64,000 nt of DNA from Zoroaster sp. YZ-2022 (lineage: Eukaryota; Echinodermata; Asteroidea; Forcipulatida; Zoroasteridae), in assembly GCA_029582265.1 (NCBI GenBank), contig CM055830.1:25396119-25460118 (forward strand). The letters run 5' to 3'. Both the position numbers and the translations under genes were made by a program. Shown here piece after piece: positions 58,095-64,000 of the stretch. The notes under the pieces are model-generated. The model was not told where the DNA came from. It did not search any database and saw only the letters and a program-made list of their open reading frames with translations. How positions within the stretch are numbered: the first letter of the stretch is position 1; each line of letters begins with the position of its first letter.

Positions 58095-58392
58095 GTATCC
58101 GGTTTCTGGTCTCCGCGTGATTCGCCTCAGACCAGCGCTTCGGCATTTTTTTATTTTCTTATTTTGCTATGAAACGATGTCCAATTGCAGCCAAAACTGC
58201 TGGATCGATTGGAATTCTGCCGTGCTTTTTGAAACAACTTTTTGAGGCCTCTCTTAGCCGGCAGACTTTATATATGGGAAAATTGGTCCCGCGTATACAT
58301 GTAGCACGTATTTCCCTGTTGGCAAAAAAATAAAAATAAAAATAATAATAATAACAAAAAATAACTATAACCTATGACCAGAAACCGGAGAC
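58095..58392. mobile_element. CCGG-family MITE, complete copy
   Basis: GTATCCGGTTTCTGGTC and GACCAGAAACCGGAGAC form the inverted ends, about 298 bp. Internal landmarks are GCTATGAAACGATGTCCAAT and GAGGCCTCTCTTAGCC. No target duplication is clear. Related sequences lie at 29926, 39055, 55494 and 56975. Confidence 0.85.
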
Positions 58393-59370
58393 TTAGTTTT
58401 ATGTATTTAAAATGCCGATACAACATATCTAGAGGTGATGTTTCTGAGAATAATTATGTTCTGTCAAAAGTACTTTTATTTCAGAATTTTATTTTAGGCA
58501 CATGTTTTTGTACACTCCTTTTTATATTTAAATATATTGGCCTTCATATTCCTGAAAGGTATTACGTTGTTGATAACATACCTTCATTTCTATCAACGGA
58601 GGCGGGGGGTAAAAGTGTTGCCATGGGAATGAGATGTCGTGCCAGCAGAATTAATTTGTAGCGTCTTGTATATAGCTACACAAAGCGTGTCAAATTATAA
58701 GTAGTTATGACTTGTGACTGCAACGACTTTTCCAAACACCTTAGCTGTTCTTTCCTTTCTTTGACTTAACAAAGAAATGGTAAACATACATATTATCGTG
58801 CCAATAATAATCTTGAATCACAGTTCCCTCTCCATATTTTAAGCCAATCGCTTCACATCATGTAAAAGTAAATTCCTTGCCCAGCGACGTTGTATAGTTT
58901 GATTTGTTTGCAGTTGAATTCAACATAATGCCAGGTTTGATAGAGGGTTTGAACGCTCTGAAATCACATTAATTTATGCCAATACTGCCAACTGACTGAA
59001 ATCATTACAGACTTGTCCCTATTAGGATTATATTCATTATGATGTATCAATCGACGTCTAAATCACCCCCGCAAGGCCGCTTATCTTCGTAGTTCTATTA
59101 TCCCAGTATCTGCCAACATTGGCTCGTATGGGGGAAACAACTAGTAAATACTAGGAAGTGTTAGTATTCAGTAAAAGCATCTTCCTAGTATAAACATTCA
59201 GTAAAAGCATTTGCTTAATTCTGTGTGAATAATCTGGTTATTTTACTGCAAAGCACTGACTAAATAAAAACTTTGCAGTAAATGCTACTGGAGTCAGACT
59301 GTATGCCACAATCTTATGGCTTTTAACATCTGTACACACCCACATACATTAAGGCAGTATTTGTGGTTAG

Positions 59371-59449
59371 AGATAAATCTGATATCATCATGTCAGCTTT
59401 GAGTGAATCTGACACTGATAATCAGCAGGATGATGAAGGAGGCTCCTGA
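59371..59449 (+). CDS. Candidate terminal exon with acidic tail
   Basis: Acceptor CAGTATTTGTGGTTAG opens a frame reading D-K-S-D-I-I, MSALSESDTDNQQDDEGGS and a stop. It accepts one base. The Ser/Asp/Glu-rich C-terminus is typical of an acidic tail. An alternative is a short frame from the internal ATG. Confidence 0.3.
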
Positions 59450-60238
59450 TCCTCTGGATCTCCGGATTCAAAGAAAAACTATAGAAATATTTTTTTTCTG
59501 TATGTTCCTTTTAGTTAATGTTATAACAAAAACCTACACGATTAATATAGGTTTACCTGGCGAATTTCAAACCATTTACATTCAATTTAATACCGACTCA
59601 TTCAATTTGATTTGAAAATGAATGCTCCTTTACATCATCATTCAATCAGCAAAAAGATACATTCAAATTCACAAGTTGAGCATTTTAGCGTCTTTTAACC
59701 CAACTCATCGCCAAAATAAGTACATTCTAATTCAATTTCATCAATTGGCATTCACTTGTCCCATTTTTTCTTTCAATTATCAGGCCAATTATCAGGAAAT
59801 CATAATTTGATCGGATCAATAAATACGGCGTGAATTTGAATATTCTTAAAACGAAAATGAACAGAAACCTATAATATTAACATTCAAATCAAAAAGTTTA
59901 TTTATTTAAATCTAAATGCATTTACTTGTTATTAAAACAAATTCATACGTTTTCATAAAGTAAAACCATATAAGCCCTAATATTTTTTACCAGAAATCTT
60001 CATTGATTATTTATATCAAAATTCTCGTTTATGAAATTAATTAATTTTATTAAACAAAAATGGTTTCTTATGTAAAAGTGTGAATGAAAAGAATTCAAAC
60101 CATGTTTCATTTATTTCATGTGCATTAAAGTAGATGACTAGTTATTACTTAAAAAACAAGAAACGTCACGACATCCCCTCCTTGGCACATAACCTTTCTC
60201 CTGCGAGAAACATTCACAAATGCTGTCATTTCGTTAAC

Positions 60239-60590
60239 AGTGTGTCGTGGCCGAGCGGTCTAGCTTACCGGATTCAAGTTCTGGTATTAGCAACATAATG
60301 TGGGTTCGAATCACGGCCGTGACACTTGTGTCCTTGAGCAAGACACTTAATCATAATTGCTTCTCTCCACCCAGGGGTTAAATGGGTACCTGTGAAGGCA
60401 GAGTTGGTTTGCTCTATATGCGCTAGAAATGGCAGCAATTGAGCTGTATACTCCCCAGTGAGCTGAGATGGTTTCAGGAATGATTTATGAGCCTTATGAG
60501 CAGGGATAATAATATAATGCGCCTTGAGCACCACTTAGTTGGTGGATACGTGCGCTATATAAATCCACACATTATTATTATTATTATTAG
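60239..60590 (+). mobile_element. tRNA-derived SINE (copy 4)
   Basis: Complete plus-strand copy: head GTGGCCGAGCGGTCTAGC and GGGTTCGAATCACGG, standard body, GCGCCTTGAGCACC, GTGCGCTATATAAATCC and an ATT tail. It is nearly the same sequence as copy 2 (18755-19117) in opposite orientation. Confidence 0.93.
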
Positions 60591-60869
60591 CATGTACTCC
60601 TTTTTCATATAGATTTAAGCAATACTTGACTAGGAAAAACAAACACTTTTAGCATTAAGAAAATACTTATTTTTATTCATCATGGATGGTAGTAAATACT
60701 CCAAATTTTCAAGTAAATGCAAATGCTGGTATTTATTCATAATTATGAACCATTAATCTATAAATGACGTGTGGTTACTGAATATGCATGCCGCTGCGGA
60801 AACTCAGTCGACCAGGGTAGTGTAATTACCAATTTCTTCAATCAGGGTGCAACAATAAATCTTATCAAA

Positions 60870-61643
60870 TGTCCCATTTAATTAAACAAATTAGTAAGTG
60901 AGACTATTTAACCCCATCATCACAAGCACGTAATTTGGGTGCTCTATTTGACAATGACTTTAAAACCTCATATCTCCAACATTGTTCGCGTATCATCATT
61001 TCATAATTATCAGAAATATTGGCCGAATAAGGAAATACTTGAATTAAAGTGCTGCTGAACAAATTATACATGCGTTTGTCACATCACGGCTCGATAACAG
61101 GAATGCTCTCCTTTACGGTCTCCCGCAGAATGAAATATCTCGTCTTCAGCACATACAAAACACAGTAGCTGGTGTTGTAACTTTGTCCAGAAAGTCATGC
61201 CATATCACTCCTATCTTGAAATAACTGCACTGGCTTCCTGTTTCACAGAGAATTGTTTTTTTTTAAATTATGCTAATTGTTCACAAATCTTTAAATAACA
61301 TTGCTCCAATTTATATTTCTGAACTGCTTAAAGTCTACACTCCATCACGCAATTTGCGCTGTAGCAACATGTCACTCCTAAAGGAACCAATTTCAAAACG
61401 GAACTGGGGTGATAGGTCTTTTTCTGTTGCGACTCCAACACTCTGGAATCATCTTCCAACTAAACTCAAATCTTGTCAGAGTATAACTAGATTCATGTCG
61501 CTGCTTAAAACTGACCCACGGTTGAACATGACGGACCCATTCATGCCACCTGACCAGTTCGCCCCAAATAAAGCCGTCCCCCAGCAAAAGTTACTCAGGA
61601 TCGAAAAGCAAACAAAAAGGTTCATTATAACATTCACTACACT
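60870..61643 (+). pseudogene. LINE 3' fragment (third copy), decayed
   Basis: The upstream part has frameshifts and stops but still yields A-R-N-L-G-A-L-F-D-N-D and S-R-L-Q-H-I-Q-N-T. From 61270 an open frame gives MLIVHKSLNNIAPIYISELL, YTPSRNLRCSN, then W-G-D-R-S-F-S-V-A-T-P and TLWNHLPTKLKS, the C-terminal block of a CR1/L2-type LINE. The 3' end is cut by the MITE at 61644. Confidence 0.85.
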
Positions 61644-61860
61644 GTAAACAATTTCCCGTCAAATTTACGGTAGAACGTAGTGCAGCGGGTTGCCAGCGTT
61701 TTACCGTTTAAACCGTAAATAGATTAACGTCTTACTTTAATTTATACGGTAAAAAGGCTGTAAATATTTAAAAAAAAATTACGGGTACCGTATTTTCATA
61801 ACTGGAAATGAATGTACGGTTAACGTATTATTTACAGTATTTGAGCAGTTAAGGTTGAAA
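61644..61860. mobile_element. MITE with CACTGTAAA end
   Basis: It begins CACTGTAAACAATTTCCCG, is full of TACGGT/ACCGTA words and ends near TTATTTACAGTATTT. It lies directly against the LINE remnant. The right boundary is approximate. Confidence 0.6.
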
Positions 61861-61909
61861 CATCCACGGGATGGATCTGCAGATATTAGTGTTAATCAAC
61901 ACAATTGTA

Positions 61910-62735
61910 TAGGTTTTCCCGGTCAATTTCGGCAAATAAGCAGCCAGTTTAAACACTGCGTCATTCTGTTTCGCGCGAAATTGAATGCTGCTCAAAATCA
62001 TCATTCAATTTCGTTTTATGAGTAGGCAAGTACTCTTGCGTCATGCGATTTAAACAAAATAACCATCCAATTTAACAATCCACTCGAACATCATTCAATT
62101 TCGTAGGAGCTTTTCGCGGCGTGTATTTGGTTATTCAAATTCATTATTGGGCATTTGTGGAATTTGTGCAACTTAATTGACACTTTGTTAAACTTCGTTT
62201 AACTTAAGTTTCCTATAGATTTTTAAAGGTATAAAAACGGTTCACTATTGAATGAATAAGAAACCAGGAAAAATATGATAAAGACATACTCAAACAATAA
62301 AAACAGTTTATAATGAAACAGCCCACTATAACATAAATGTTTCAAAAACGCATTACAGAATTAGGCTCAGGTCAGAAAACCAATACAAATTCTAATCAGA
62401 GAATGAACAAAACAAATTAAGACCGATTGGCCCTATATAAAGTGTACGAGAAACGCACATGAATAAAGAAAACAAAATTAAATTTGAATTAAAGTAAACA
62501 TATGAAACGTATTCTGTTGTCTTTTTTGTATTTGTTTCTCGTATTTTTTTGAATTCTCATTTTGCGAAATTGATTGCTGTTATACGAAAATAAAAGTAAC
62601 ATTTTAGTAAAAATCTCCAGTAGAACTAACTCTGCTAAATTGGATGAAGAATGTGCAATTCGCATAGCCTTAAAATTAAATTGAAACACAGTAATAACTG
62701 GAGAGGTAGTTTGCCGAAATTGACCGGGAAACCTA
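61910..62735. mobile_element. TA-flanked MITE, copy 2
   Basis: The ends TAGGTTTTCCCGGTCAATTT and AAATTGACCGGGAAACCTA have TA outside both. It is largely colinear with 20732-21613, with a few insertions and deletions, for example an extra AATTTCGTTTTATGAGTAGG. Confidence 0.9.
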
Positions 62736-64000
62736 TATGAATGGTAAAAAAGTATTTTTGTTGAATAAAGTCAAATAGAAATGGGTAAATTCACGTTTTG
62801 GGGACACACGAAACACTTCCAAAGTACATGAGTCAGGAGCGTGATGCCAATCTTTGTCACTCTGATTGGTTGAAATCCGCGTCGCGCGTCGCACAAAACA
62901 GCTGGCGAACAGCTGTCACATAGTATATTATACGCGCCGTTCTGATTTTCATACAGTCAGTGCACAACTTCTGAAAAGTGCTTCCGTATTAATTGCACGC
63001 GCGCACAATATTGGTATTTGCATATATAATGAGCTGTGAGTGTCAATTTAAAAATTCATGTCAAATCTGAACCTTTCTTTAAAAAAATATTTGACTTGAT
63101 GTTATTAAACCCAACGAGTGTATTGTTCGATCCCAGTTATTGAAAAAGGAAATACAATTTTATTTCGAGAGATTTTATGATAAAAACATTAACGTTTATT
63201 TACGGAAATTTCGGTTTTAGAAAAAGTCATAATTTAACATGTTATTGAATTACTGCAGTAGATTTGAACATATGTATAGATAGACAGGTTATTCGTCTTT
63301 CAAAAACCTTATTTACCTTTGTCCAAGATTTCGCTTGGGCGATCTTCAATTTATTCAATGTTGAGAAAAATAACCAGATCATAGATAAATACATTACATT
63401 GAAGAGCAACCGTAATTGGTTGAAACTTCAAAAAGCATCACACAGTGCCAAAAACTAACCAATCACAGGCTAGGACATTAAAAACAGTAACGTTCCGACG
63501 TGCGCCATGTACGCGCTTAGCCATGCGTATACCCGTATTATACACTCCATTTGAATCTTGACCATTGGAACACAATTATTGAGGGCGCCATGTCGAAAGA
63601 CGAACAGCGTCGATAATGATGATGATTTGAATCTTGCGCGTGCAGTAAACCCATAACACGCGGCGCGTTAAACCCGTATTTATCTCTGTGTCTTAACTTT
63701 TAACAGAAATAGGTAAATTTACATTTTTAAGGAAATATTTTTTTTTATTCCGTTGAACTGCAGTGAATTTGTTCTACATTGCGACACTATATTAACCTTT
63801 ATAAGCCCCAACTCACGGGAAACAGTCAGGGGCGCGGATAACATGAAAGGATCGGCAAAAATATGTTGAATTTATACCAAATTTTAAGAAGAGTTTTCTC
63901 CAAAATATATCGTCAAAGCGATTTTAGTGAGAACAACATTTCAAGATAATGTTCCATCAGTTTAGGTCCTATAGTGGGAAAACTTTGATAATCCGGGTAA
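62736..64000. other. No gene; CpG-rich patches and a possible repeat pair
   Basis: Direct repeats AATAGAAATGGGTAAATTCA (62776) and AACAGAAATAGGTAAATTTA (63703) bracket about 930 bp. That interval includes patches such as CGCGTCGCGCGTCGC and ACGCGGCGCGTTAAACCCG. It may be an old repeat, but its ends are not defined. Confidence 0.35.

Noticed and set aside
59371..59449. Direct splicing of 57361-57440 to this exon
   Set aside because: The phase joins TG to A and would create a stop codon.

Overview
The window looks like AT-rich nuclear DNA from an animal, most likely a marine invertebrate deuterostome (echinoderm or hemichordate). That guess rests on CR1/L2-like LINE remains, tRNA-derived SINEs, a foldback element built like sea urchin TU elements, many MITEs with TA or 8-bp target duplications, and 15 copies of the octamer TAGGCCTA. 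It shows no prokaryotic gene organisation, operon, CRISPR array or viral genome. Most long open frames are repeat artefacts. Genuine coding sequence appears as short exons with splice signals, read here by eye, so their boundaries are provisional.

Layout. 1-6.5 kb: a minus-strand CR1/L2-like LINE, split by an 869-bp foldback element (1325-2193) and running in frame into a 33-bp minisatellite (4036-6530). 6.7-13.1 kb: two G/C-tract hAT-like MITEs beside elements made of short CpG words, with a SINE and a candidate exon between them. 14-24 kb: candidate exons, TA microsatellites, a perfect 66-bp-arm palindrome, a SINE, a TA-flanked MITE and short tandem repeats. 24.8-27 kb: a hAT-like MITE with exact 8-bp duplications and a two-headed SINE. 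27.1-34.8 kb: the best-supported host gene (+ strand, unrecognised product). One of its exons is split by a 606-bp MITE, and taking the MITE out restores the reading frame. 35-40 kb: microsatellites and nested MITEs. 40.4-43.1 kb: minus-strand exons resembling pieces of an insulin-receptor-type tyrosine kinase, with catalytic residues replaced. 44-54 kb: candidate plus-strand exons (FN3-like, DEG/ENaC-like and unassigned), two short retroelement copies with a hammerhead-like motif, tRNA-headed SINEs and a cluster of CRE half-sites. 55-64 kb: LINE 3' fragments, MITEs, another SINE and a second copy of the 20.7-kb MITE.

How it fits together. The repeats give a relative history: LINE before foldback, CCGG-family MITE before the elements nested in it, host exon before its MITE. 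The exons suggest at least one plus-strand gene (27-35 kb), one minus-strand kinase-like gene or pseudogene (40-43 kb), and further partial plus-strand genes. Splice-aware RNA evidence would be needed to join exons with confidence.
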